This document shows positions 1-7,184 of a stretch of 18,663 nucleotides of DNA, piece by piece (positions within the stretch are counted from its first letter, which is position 1; each line of letters begins with the position of its first letter). The stretch lies in NCBI GenBank assembly GCA_034437275.1, contig DAOTUD010000147.1:1-18663 (forward strand), written 5' to 3'. Under the pieces are notes generated by a model. That model saw only the letters and a list, made by a program, of their open reading frames with translations. It did not search any database and was not told the DNA's origin. The stretch is from TC-15 sp034437275 (lineage in GTDB: Bacteria; Chloroflexota; Anaerolineae; Aggregatilineales; Aggregatilineaceae). Both the position numbers and the translations under genes were made by a program.

Positions 1-8
1 AATATGCG

Positions 9-329
9 CTAGTCGCCCGCTTTATCATCGGCACTCTCATCCAGGAGCAGCATCGCCCCTGCGCTCAACTCGCTGCGCAGCTTGATCTCCTCCTGGATGC
101 CCTCAATCACGGCGCGTCCTGGCCACGGAAAGTTGCTCATAAAGTGCTGCATATTCTGTTCGCTCACGCCCGTTTGTCGTCCTATACTTGCTATGTTCCG
201 TCGGCTAACCATCCGCAGCAAGCCGCTCAAATAGTGCAGGCCATAGTCGCTCGTATCGCGGGTGGCGGTGTGCATCCCGCGCTTGAACAACTGCCACACG
301 CCCACCAGTTGCTGCTCCAACTCTTCCAC
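9..329 (-). pseudogene. Truncated IS701-type transposase (N-terminal part)
   Basis: The translated product resembles the N-terminal part of IS701-family DDE transposases. It has a region reading RWGLPLDEVEELEQQ, the segment DTSDYGLHYLSGLL, and a C-terminal LLLDESADDKAGD that matches the strand carrying the first catalytic aspartate. A TAG stop follows directly after KAGD, where intact members continue with the rest of the catalytic domain (a further Asp and a Glu). The copy is therefore about 106-130 residues instead of roughly 400. The reading frame stays open upstream to about position 398 and the family-like residues begin before the GTG at 327-329. No in-frame ATG exists; an ATG at 386-388 is in another frame. 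It is very likely a dead stub, though the window edge prevents seeing whether the remainder lies further left. Confidence 0.7.
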
Positions 330-470
330 TTCGTCCAGTGGGAGGCCCCACCGGGCGATAGTTTCCCGTTGTTTTTGCGCAAATTCATTCGGTTGTTTTT
401 ACCACATTTGCGCTCAATTCTCGAATGTGACATTGTCAAAATAGCTAGCGCAACCGGATCGTGCAAGTGT

Positions 471-504
471 ACAGCGTCATCTTGAAGTCGTGACGCTGTT
501 TTCT
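471..504 (+). terminator. Terminator-like hairpin next to the transposase stub
   Basis: ACAGCGTCA (471-479) and TGACGCTGT (491-499) form a perfect 9-bp stem with an 11-nt loop, followed by a short T run on the + strand. It has the shape of a Rho-independent terminator. No intact + strand gene precedes it, so it may be left from a gene displaced by the insertion sequence, or may insulate the next gene from upstream transcription. The T run is short. Confidence 0.45.
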
Positions 505-617
505 GTCGCCCAGCATGATCAGCGTCGCGCTGTTCGCAAGGGGCAGGGCGGGCGAGAGAAGAACGGTCTCTCCTTTTCCGGATCGCTGTATTGTACTGTT
601 TGCCCGAGCCTACTCGC

Positions 618-646
618 TTTACGGCGCACACTATTTTCCATATTAT
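618..646 (+). promoter_or_regulatory. Candidate sigma-70-type promoter for the cyclase gene
   Basis: TTTACG (618-623) and TATTAT (641-646) are separated by 17 bases, the optimal spacing for a housekeeping promoter. The matches are four of six to the -35 consensus and five of six to the -10 consensus. Transcription would start near 653, leaving a leader of about 37 bases before the ATG at 690. No operator was identified around it. Confidence 0.45.
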
Positions 647-689
647 TAAGATCACACGCTTTTCACAAATATATTGGAGGGTCAAACTC

Positions 690-1508
690 ATGAAGCGCTT
701 AGTGATACTGCTGCTTGGCACAGTTGCGCTGCTAATTGTTGGGGCCGCCGCCTGGACGCTGGTGGTCAATCCAACGGTTGAAGCCCAGCAATCACCGCCC
801 GCCTTGACCGACTGGCAGGTGATCGATCTCACGCAGCCACTCACGCCTGATATTCCGATCTGGCCCGGCGATCCCGAGTTCGTCATCGAACCCTGGGCCA
901 CCTACGAGGTAGATTACTATTACATCAACCGCATCTCGATTGGCGAGCACAGCGGTACGCACTGGGGCACGCCCAATACGTTCATCGAAGGTGCGCGCAG
1001 TGCCGAGATGATCCCGGTGGAGGAGCTGGTTGTCCCGGCGGTTGTCATTGACATCCAGGCCAAAGCGGCTGACAAAGTGGACTACCGGCTGACGGTAGAT
1101 GACATCACAGCCTGGGAAGCCGAAAACGGTGCGATTCCGGCAGGCAGTGTGGTCATTCTGCTGACTGGCTGGCAGGACAAGTGGGACGATCCGGCGGCCT
1201 TCATCGGCCAAGACGCGGATGGGATTCTGCACTGGCCCGGCTTCGGTGTGGAGGCAGCAGAGTTTTTGATCGCGGAACGCGGCGCGGTCGGATTGGGCAC
1301 AGATACGCACGGCGTTGATCCTGGCAACGATGAGAATTTCGGGGCCAGCTTCGCCATGTATGACGCCGACGGCATGATCCTCGAATGTTTGGCTGGCCTG
1401 GATCAACTGCCACCAGTCGGGGCGACGCTGGTGGTTGGCGGCTGGCCGATTGAGGACGGCTCCGGCAGCCCGGCGCGTGTGTTTGCGTTCCTGCCACCCG
1501 CTGACTAG
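690..1508 (+). CDS. Secreted cyclase / kynurenine formamidase-like protein
   Basis: This 272-residue protein belongs to the cyclase family (PF04199), which includes metal-dependent kynurenine formamidases and other amide or lactone hydrolases. The start at 690 is preceded by GGAGGG (676-681) at good spacing. Residues 1-33 are a basic start plus a hydrophobic stretch ending near VEA, so the protein is exported or membrane-anchored. Family marks are WPGDP (58-62), the metal-site strand HSGTHWGTPNTF (87-98), DTHGVDPG (205-212), an ECLAGLDQLPP block (232-242) and EDGSGSPAR near the C-terminus. The usual metal motif is HxGTHxDxPxH. Here the Asp is Gly93 and the last His is Thr97, so metal binding or the reaction may differ. 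It is monocistronic, with its own promoter and terminator, and is convergent with the large minus-strand operon. The substrate is unknown. Confidence 0.85.
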   Translation: MKRLVILLLGTVALLIVGAAAWTLVVNPTVEAQQSPPALTDWQVIDLTQPLTPDIPIWPGDPEFVIEPWATYEVDYYYINRISIGEHSGTHWGTPNTFIEGARSAEMIPVEELVVPAVVIDIQAKAADKVDYRLTVDDITAWEAENGAIPAGSVVILLTGWQDKWDDPAAFIGQDADGILHWPGFGVEAAEFLIAERGAVGLGTDTHGVDPGNDENFGASFAMYDADGMILECLAGLDQLPPVGATLVVGGWPIEDGSGSPARVFAFLPPAD

Positions 1509-1546
1509 ACACCCGCATCCACCCACAGCATGTTGGGCAAAATACG

Positions 1547-1586
1547 GCTCGATGGCTTGCTCGTACTGTAGCCATCGAGCTGTTTT
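1547..1586 (+). terminator. Rho-independent terminator after the cyclase gene
   Basis: GCTCGATGGCT (1547-1557) pairs perfectly with AGCCATCGAGC (1570-1580) over 11 bp with a 12-nt loop, followed by TGTTTTCT. It lies about 40 bases after the cyclase stop and should end that transcript before the convergent operon. Confidence 0.75.
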
Positions 1587-1649
1587 CTGGCGTTGCTGTG
1601 GCGCGCTTGTCTCAGGAAGATCGGGCCAATCCGTGAGACGCCACTAGAC

Positions 1650-1740
1650 CCCCTGCGCCGTCGCAGGAGTGGGGCAGATTACCGCTAGCCACATCCCACA
1701 GCTTGACGGTGTTAGCATCTGACCGGGCGACGGCAACACG
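1650..1740 (-). pseudogene. Relic of a WD40 repeat
   Basis: Read on the minus strand from about 1737, the sequence gives VAVARSDANTVKLWDVASG followed by NLPHSCDGAGG. The segment DANTVKLWDVASG is the hallmark end of a WD40 beta-propeller blade (typically D-x-T-V-K-L-W-D). It lacks a start codon and a full blade, and the frame ends at a stop near 1617. It follows the corrinoid gene but is not fused to it, since that gene stops at 1753. This is probably debris of a former WD40-repeat gene. The match is short and judged by eye. Confidence 0.5.
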
Positions 1741-1752
1741 GCCATTTTTTTC

Positions 1753-2388
1753 TCAAACGCCAAGCAGTTCCTTGGCTTTGCGGACAGCGGCTGACGCATC
1801 TGGTGAGTAGCCGTCTGCACCGATTTCCTCGGCATAAGCCTCGGTAACTGGCGCGCCACCAACCATGATCACCGTTTGGTCGCGCAGTCCGGCTTCTTCC
1901 AGGGCTTCAATCGTGGTTTTGATATTGGGCATCGTGGTCGTGAGCAACGCCGACATGGCCACGACTTTGGCGCCATCCTTGACCGCTTCGATGAACTTTT
2001 CGGCGGGCACATCCACGCCCAGGTCAACGATTTCAAAGCCCGCGCCTTCCAACATCATGGCCACCAACGATTTGCCAATGTCGTGCAGGTCGCCTTTGAC
2101 CGTGCCGATAGCAATTTTGCCAACTGGTTCAACGCCTTGATCAACCAGGCGTGGCTTCAGGAGTTCTAACGCGGCGGACATGGCACGCGCCGCGATCAAC
2201 ATCTCCGGCACGAAGAATTCGCCTTCCTCAAACAACTGGCCAACTTCAGCCATTGCGCTGATCAGTCCATCATTGAGAATGGCGTCTGGGTTAACCCCAT
2301 CCGCCAGTGCCTGTTCCACTTTGGGAACAACATCTTTCGTCTGTCCTTCGATGACCGCTTCACGGATTTCTTCAATCAGATTAGACAT
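1753..2388 (-). CDS. Corrinoid (B12-binding) methyltransferase protein
   Basis: The 211-residue product has the full architecture of MtaC/MtbC/MttC-type corrinoid proteins. An N-terminal helical cap (B12-binding-2, about residues 1-88) precedes a Rossmann-like B12-binding domain. The cobalt-ligating signature DxHxxG is present as GDLHDIG (99-105, His102 the lower ligand), followed by SALLT (146-150) and VGGAPV (176-181). In such systems the protein carries a methyl group on Co between a substrate methyltransferase and a second methyltransferase acting on folate or coenzyme M. The start is supported by TGAGG shortly upstream. It is the last gene of the minus-strand operon, 34 bases after a UroD-like gene, the usual partner class for these proteins. 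The methyl donor cannot be deduced from sequence alone. Confidence 0.93.
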   Translation of the reverse strand: MSNLIEEIREAVIEGQTKDVVPKVEQALADGVNPDAILNDGLISAMAEVGQLFEEGEFFVPEMLIAARAMSAALELLKPRLVDQGVEPVGKIAIGTVKGDLHDIGKSLVAMMLEGAGFEIVDLGVDVPAEKFIEAVKDGAKVVAMSALLTTTMPNIKTTIEALEEAGLRDQTVIMVGGAPVTEAYAEEIGADGYSPDASAAVRKAKELLGV

Positions 2389-2422
2389 GTATTCCTCACG
2401 CTTTGCATAGTTTGGAAAAGTG

Positions 2423-3505
2423 CTATTTATACGAGGTATTGATAACTGTATTCACCATCGCCCAGAAGTTCTCTAGCGGGGTATCCAGCTGAACATGATG
2501 AGTGGGGCCGAGAATCAAGCCGCCGCTTTTGCCGATGGTTTGCAGCCGCTCGTTGATCTCGCCACGCACATCCTCTGGCGTGCCAAACGGCAGCGTATGC
2601 TGCTCGTCAATCGTGCCCCAAAAACACAGCCGGTCACCAAACTGCTGGCCGAGTTGCGCCGGGTCCATGCTTGCGGGTTGGACCGGATTCAGCACATCCA
2701 CCCCGATCTCGATCAATTCGGGGATAATGGGCAGTATGTAACCATCCGTGTGATAGGCCACTTTCACCGCCGGATTGATCGCTTTTAACTCCGCGATGAA
2801 ATGGGCCATACGCGGCTTCAAATACCGGCGCCAATGTTTGGGCGAGATCAGCATGGCGTGCTGTGCGCCGATATCGTCCCCCGTCCAGATCATATCCACG
2901 CCCATCTCGGTGAGCTTTTTGGCGGCAGTCAGGTGGTATTGGTAGGGGATTTCAAGCACGGCCTCCGCCAGATCGGGATCAAGCGCAAAGTCCATCAGCA
3001 TTTGTTCCAGGCCGCGCAAGGCCCAGGCCGCCTCAAGGATGGTGGTGACCGTCACGCCCACGATCCAGTATTCGTCTTGATACTCGCGCAGCACCCGCGC
3101 CGCTTCGGTGTAGAGTTCGGGGCGATGGGGATCGGGCGGTTGGTAGGACGCAATGGCTGCCTCATCGGCCAGCGGATGGCCGGTTATTTCGGTGTAGCGC
3201 CCCGTACCAAACAGCGTTTCATACTCCTGTGAAGTCCAGCCAACGCCCCACTCATCGACGTAACGGTCTGCATCCTGATAGTACGAATTGGCCCAACCTA
3301 CTGAAGTGAGCAGCATATCCTGATCCAGCGCGCGTTCGAGTTCGTAGGTGTTGCCGCCGCCGTGTGGATTGTGGGCCACCTGCCCCTTTAGCGCCATATC
3401 AGCCCGCAGCCGGTCGGCAAACTCTGGTGTGAAGCTGATCTGCATTGGGCAGCGATCAGGTTTTTCGTGATTCAATGTTGTCAATACGCGCTCGCGATGT
3501 TTCAT
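2423..3505 (-). CDS. UroD-like methyltransferase, copy 1
   Basis: The 360-residue protein belongs to the uroporphyrinogen decarboxylase / MtaA-MtbA superfamily, TIM-barrel enzymes that include methylcobamide:CoM and substrate:corrinoid methyltransferases. Visible landmarks are RERVLTTLNHEKPDR at the N-terminus, TGDDIGAQ (208-215), VAYHTDGYI (249-257), GTIDEQHTLPFGTPEDV (297-313) and GPTHHVQLDTPLEN (333-346). True HemE is unlikely because this copy sits beside a corrinoid gene and not in a haem locus. In MtaA-type enzymes a HxC pair binds zinc; here the pair is His252-x-Asp254. An AGGAAAG ribosome site lies about 10 bases before the ATG. It is the nearest UroD-like gene to the corrinoid protein (34 bases), so it is the best candidate for direct partner. 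The substrate is unknown. Confidence 0.87.
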   Translation of the reverse strand: MKHRERVLTTLNHEKPDRCPMQISFTPEFADRLRADMALKGQVAHNPHGGGNTYELERALDQDMLLTSVGWANSYYQDADRYVDEWGVGWTSQEYETLFGTGRYTEITGHPLADEAAIASYQPPDPHRPELYTEAARVLREYQDEYWIVGVTVTTILEAAWALRGLEQMLMDFALDPDLAEAVLEIPYQYHLTAAKKLTEMGVDMIWTGDDIGAQHAMLISPKHWRRYLKPRMAHFIAELKAINPAVKVAYHTDGYILPIIPELIEIGVDVLNPVQPASMDPAQLGQQFGDRLCFWGTIDEQHTLPFGTPEDVRGEINERLQTIGKSGGLILGPTHHVQLDTPLENFWAMVNTVINTSYK

Positions 3506-3548
3506 AACGTCACTTTCCTAAAGATATTCATTTCCCCTTGTTGCCAGA

Positions 3549-4817
3549 TTAATAGACGCCATATTCTTTAACCGTCTCATACATGGTGAGCAGGTTCTCA
3601 ACCGGAACCAGTGCCTGTATATTGTGGCTGGGGTTGAAAACGAAACCGCCGCCCCGACCAAAAATCTCAAGGCGCTCACGGACCTCAGCACGGACCTCAT
3701 CCGGCGTGCCAAAGGGCAAGGTGTGTTGGGTATCCACCCCGCCGCCCCAAAAAACAAACGAGGAGCCAAACTCGGCCTTCAGTGTCGCCGGGTCCATACC
3801 TGCCGCCGACGTTTGGACTGGATTCAGGATTTCGAAGCCAGCTTCGATGAAATCTGGCAGCAGCGCCTTCACGGATCCACATGAGTGAATGAAGCGCTTC
3901 CACTGGGTATGTTCGCGCAGCCAATCGTTGACTCGTTTGTAGAAAGGGAGATAGAGCGCACGGAAGGTCCTGGGCGAGATAAACGGCCCATTCTGCGCGC
4001 CGAAGTCGGTCCCGCTAATCCATACCGCCGCCACCCGATCACCGACCGCTTCGTATATCTTCGGTAGATTCTCTAACGCAATTTCACATTGACGTTCGAA
4101 AATCGCGCGCACATAGGCCGGGCGCGATACCGTGCTCATGTACCACTCGGCCACATCCCGAATACCTTTGGGATGCTTCAGCATCGGGCCGGGGACGAGC
4201 GCGATATCACCGAAGCCGGTGCCGGGCAGGGCGAGCATAATGGCTTTGTCGGTCTCGTTGTACAGACGCTCCGACGTTTGCGCGAGGTGATGCAGATCGT
4301 CATCTGAGATCGGGCCAAACTCCTCTAAGTTGTCTTCGACATCGAGGTGCTCGTCATCAATCTCGGGCTGGCGGATGATCGAATCGAAGTACCATCCGCC
4401 GGCAGGCATACGGGCGCTGGGTGGTGAGGATTTATCGCCTGCGGCATACATCAAAATGTCGCCATTGGGTTCCGGGTCGGTATTGAAATGTTCGGGCACG
4501 AGGAGGGGCGTGCCATCATGAAACGTCCAGGGTTTCCAGTTCTCGCTGCGATACCCGAACATCGTGTTCAGGCTGCCGAACCCAACCACGTCCCCCCCAA
4601 CCGCGTCCAGCAAATCGAGCTTGATCTCACCCAACATCTGGTACGGCTCGATCACCTTGACCGGCGTGCCGGGTTCATCAAGCCCGAGGGCCTGCCGCAG
4701 TTTATATACCGTGCTGACATGCATCCCGGTTTGGCCGCAGCCGCCCAAGTCAACTGGTACGCGATCTGGCGGCTGGTGATTCAGGGCCAATAAGACCCGT
4801 TCCCGTGAGGTTAACAT
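3549..4817 (-). CDS. UroD-like methyltransferase, copy 2 (HxC type)
   Basis: This 422-residue UroD-superfamily protein is longer than the neighbouring copies because of an insert at about residues 90-190. It contains RERVLLALNHQPPDRVPVD (5-23), ISGTDFGAQ (267-275), FIHSCGSV (309-316), WGGGVDTQHTLPFGTPDEV (357-375) and FNPSHNIQALVPVEN (394-408). His311-x-Cys313 keeps the HxC zinc-ligand pair seen in MtaA-type methyltransferases, unlike the other three copies here. It is placed 43 bases before copy 1 and 37 bases after copy 3 in the same operon. The start is chosen because the family motif begins immediately after it; the ribosome site is weak. It probably transfers or accepts a methyl group with the corrinoid protein, but this is inferred from context. 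Confidence 0.87.
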   Translation of the reverse strand: MLTSRERVLLALNHQPPDRVPVDLGGCGQTGMHVSTVYKLRQALGLDEPGTPVKVIEPYQMLGEIKLDLLDAVGGDVVGFGSLNTMFGYRSENWKPWTFHDGTPLLVPEHFNTDPEPNGDILMYAAGDKSSPPSARMPAGGWYFDSIIRQPEIDDEHLDVEDNLEEFGPISDDDLHHLAQTSERLYNETDKAIMLALPGTGFGDIALVPGPMLKHPKGIRDVAEWYMSTVSRPAYVRAIFERQCEIALENLPKIYEAVGDRVAAVWISGTDFGAQNGPFISPRTFRALYLPFYKRVNDWLREHTQWKRFIHSCGSVKALLPDFIEAGFEILNPVQTSAAGMDPATLKAEFGSSFVFWGGGVDTQHTLPFGTPDEVRAEVRERLEIFGRGGGFVFNPSHNIQALVPVENLLTMYETVKEYGVY

Positions 4818-4854
4818 TCGTTGATGACCCTGTCTTCGATAGCGTCGTAAGGGT

Positions 4855-5958
4855 TTAGCGCCATTTTTCTAAGCGCTTGAGGATCGCAAGTTGTTCATCT
4901 TCATCTTCGGTCCCTACCCAGAGGAAGATCCCCTGGGGATCGACCGCGTCGAGGAAGCTCTCCAGCTCATCGACCTGTAGATCGACGATCACGCCCTTGC
5001 CTGCGGCCTGGATTTTCTTGATCAACGGCACCCACTGCATGATGGGACGGTCCAGGCCCATTTCTTGCACCCACTGAATCCCGTTGATCTCCGGTACGTT
5101 CAGGATATGGTCGAGATGCCGCGCGACGCCGCGCCCATCGACGTGATAGACGGTGTGCGTCATGGGTTTCACTTCGCGTTCGAGAATGGGCAAACTGAAC
5201 TCAACAAAGTGGCGCGACGAGATCATGGCGGAGAAGTCGCAGCTCGGGACGTGGAACTTGCCAAACGACGGCAAGCCGATCCAACATATCGAGGGCAGAT
5301 TGGCGGCCTTGAGAATGTTATCGAAGTGATCGAAGATCATGTGAAAATCAGCATACGCAATCTCGATCATTCGCTTGGCTTCGTCAGGATACTCGATCAG
5401 GTCCATGCAGAAACGCTCAACGCCGCGCCATGCCATCGCGCAGTCTTCGCCGGGATGAAGATCGGTGTAACCTACCAGCGACTTACCCGCACATTGCTCA
5501 ATTGCCACATGCATGAGTTTTTCAATCGTCGTGAAATACTCATTGGTCATGTCCAACTTGAGTTTTTCGAGATCATCCCACTCATGCACGATCGGGTGCG
5601 ACCACGAGGTAACCTCGCCGTAGGTCAGCTCAGCGCCATAAAACGCTGCGTAGACGTCCGGCCCCAGGTTGGGATCAAACATGGGGAATGTCTCGCCGTG
5701 AAACCGCTTGCCCTCGAGCGCCTGCACGTATTCCTCAACGCGCCGTTCGACTTCAAACCAGCGCCGTTTTTGTTCTTCTGGCGAGCGCGTGCCCTCAGCG
5801 GCCCCGCCCAGGTTGAACGCGGCATTGTGTGCGACGAAACGCACCGGCGCGCGGTCCAAAATTTCACCCTCATACCACGCGTAAACACGCTGCATGGCCG
5901 CTTCAAAGTCCGGTTTACCTTCTAGCTCGACATTCCACCAGGGTGCTACTGTTGTCAT
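4855..5958 (-). CDS. Divergent UroD-like protein, copy 3
   Basis: The 367-residue product is a more distant relative of the UroD superfamily, of a kind sometimes annotated as a trimethylamine-corrinoid-type protein although it has no B12-binding motif. The N-terminus (MTTVAPWWNVELEGKPDFEA) differs from copies 1 and 2. Superfamily features are an acidic segment around LHPGEDCAMAWRG (167-179), CDFSAMISSRHFVEFSLPI (240-258) and THTVYHVDGRGVARHLD (267-283), with a His272-x-Asp274 pair at the zinc position. The C-terminus has a barrel strand, GKGVIVDLQVDELE (320-333). AAAGGA sits about 8 bases before the ATG. It follows the permease gene by 36 bases, which links the transporter to the methyltransferase genes. 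Its precise role is not known. Confidence 0.82.
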   Translation of the reverse strand: MTTVAPWWNVELEGKPDFEAAMQRVYAWYEGEILDRAPVRFVAHNAAFNLGGAAEGTRSPEEQKRRWFEVERRVEEYVQALEGKRFHGETFPMFDPNLGPDVYAAFYGAELTYGEVTSWSHPIVHEWDDLEKLKLDMTNEYFTTIEKLMHVAIEQCAGKSLVGYTDLHPGEDCAMAWRGVERFCMDLIEYPDEAKRMIEIAYADFHMIFDHFDNILKAANLPSICWIGLPSFGKFHVPSCDFSAMISSRHFVEFSLPILEREVKPMTHTVYHVDGRGVARHLDHILNVPEINGIQWVQEMGLDRPIMQWVPLIKKIQAAGKGVIVDLQVDELESFLDAVDPQGIFLWVGTEDEDEQLAILKRLEKWR

Positions 5959-5994
5959 CGTGTCGTCCTTTGGTCCACTGCTCAGGTTGTTCGC

Positions 5995-7170
5995 TTACGA
6001 CTGCTGGGCCAAAGCACGCGCGCGTGCTTTTTCTTCGCGAGCCTGACGCCACTGCGAGATCGCTACCGCACCAACCAGGAGCAAACCCAACGCCACGCGC
6101 TGCACAAACGTGTTGAAACCGAGCAGGTTCATGCCGTTGTTCAGCACGCCAACCAGGATCACCGCCAGGAAGGTCCCGGTAACCGTCCCTTTACCGCCAT
6201 CCGTAGCGGCCCCGCCGAGGAACACCGCCGTGATCGCCTGGAGTTCCGACCCGACACCATTGATCGGATTGCCGGACGTGGTGCGGGCCGCCAGCAGCAC
6301 ACCCGCCAGCCCCGCCACACCACCGGAGAGCATGTACATCATGATCCGCACCCGGGTGAGGTTGATTCCCGCCAGGCGAGCAGCCACTTCGTTGCCGCCA
6401 ATCGCGTAAATAGCGCGCCCGAAATCGGTAAAAGCCATCAAAATGTGAATCAACACTGTCACACCCACAAAAATCACGGTCAGGACCGGCACGCCCGTCC
6501 ACCGCGATCCGTTGAGTTCGGGGACGTCGACGTCGATGAACAGGCGTTCGCGCGCCAGCCAGGTAAAGTCGGGCTGGGTGACGACGCCAATCGGTTTGCC
6601 ATCCGGGGCCAGCAGGAAAGCAATACCGGCAAAGGCCGCCAGTGTACCGAGCGTGGCAATGATGGGATTCACGCGCAGCATCGTTATGATAAACCCGTTG
6701 ACTGCGCCAGCTAACATGCCAGCTAAAATTCCAGCCAGAACCGCGGTGTAAACGTTCCCCGTTGGGATGAAGCTGTACGATCCGACCGTCCCAACGCCAA
6801 CCAAGACCGATGCCGAAACCACCGATCCAATCGAGGCCACCGAACCAACCGAAATATCGAGGCCACCGGCGATGATGACCACCGTCTCGCCCACAGCCAG
6901 CAGCCCGACGATCACAATCGCCTGGGCGATACTGTTCATCAGGTTTTGCCAGGAGAAAAACTTGTCGCCACCTTCGTAACCGACCCAACCGCTTGCCACG
7001 GTGATCAGGAACACCAGGAACGCCAGTGCAAAGAGCAGTGAGAGGTTATCAGGCCCAATACGGTTGATATTCTTGCGGAATATATCGCCAATCACGGTCA
7101 AGACCGGCGGTCTTTGCGTTGTTTCGGGGGGTGTCGTTGGCGTTTTATCAGATGCGTGTTCAGCAGTCAT
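5995..7170 (-). CDS. Sugar ABC transporter permease, AraH/RbsC-like
   Basis: The 391-residue inner-membrane protein belongs to the BPD_transp_2 family (PF02653) used by ribose, arabinose and related CUT2-class importers. After a polar N-terminus of about 40 residues it alternates long hydrophobic helices. It carries GGLDISVGSVASIGSV (102-117), the highly conserved periplasm-side motif of this family, and GRAIYAIGGNEVAARLAGI (251-269), the cytoplasmic loop that contacts the ATPase. The C-terminus is basic (QWRQAREEKARARA). It starts 14 bases after the ATPase gene, so the two are surely co-transcribed. The ribosome site is poor, suggesting translational coupling. Gene order F-G-H matches the arabinose operon of enteric bacteria. 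Confidence 0.93.
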   Translation of the reverse strand: MTAEHASDKTPTTPPETTQRPPVLTVIGDIFRKNINRIGPDNLSLLFALAFLVFLITVASGWVGYEGGDKFFSWQNLMNSIAQAIVIVGLLAVGETVVIIAGGLDISVGSVASIGSVVSASVLVGVGTVGSYSFIPTGNVYTAVLAGILAGMLAGAVNGFIITMLRVNPIIATLGTLAAFAGIAFLLAPDGKPIGVVTQPDFTWLARERLFIDVDVPELNGSRWTGVPVLTVIFVGVTVLIHILMAFTDFGRAIYAIGGNEVAARLAGINLTRVRIMMYMLSGGVAGLAGVLLAARTTSGNPINGVGSELQAITAVFLGGAATDGGKGTVTGTFLAVILVGVLNNGMNLLGFNTFVQRVALGLLLVGAVAISQWRQAREEKARARALAQQS

Positions 7171-7184
7171 TTTCGTTTCGCTTT

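Noticed and set aside
792..1526. A 244-codon minus-strand frame
   Set aside because: It is antisense to the cyclase gene, which has motifs, a ribosome site, a promoter and a terminator.
5065..5925. A 286-codon + strand frame
   Set aside because: It is antisense to UroD-like copy 3, with low-complexity composition and no family features.
2423..5958. Annotation of the UroD-like genes as haem-biosynthetic HemE
   Set aside because: There are several divergent copies in an operon with a corrinoid protein and sugar transporter, no other haem genes nearby, and MtaA-like landmarks; methyl-transfer roles fit better.
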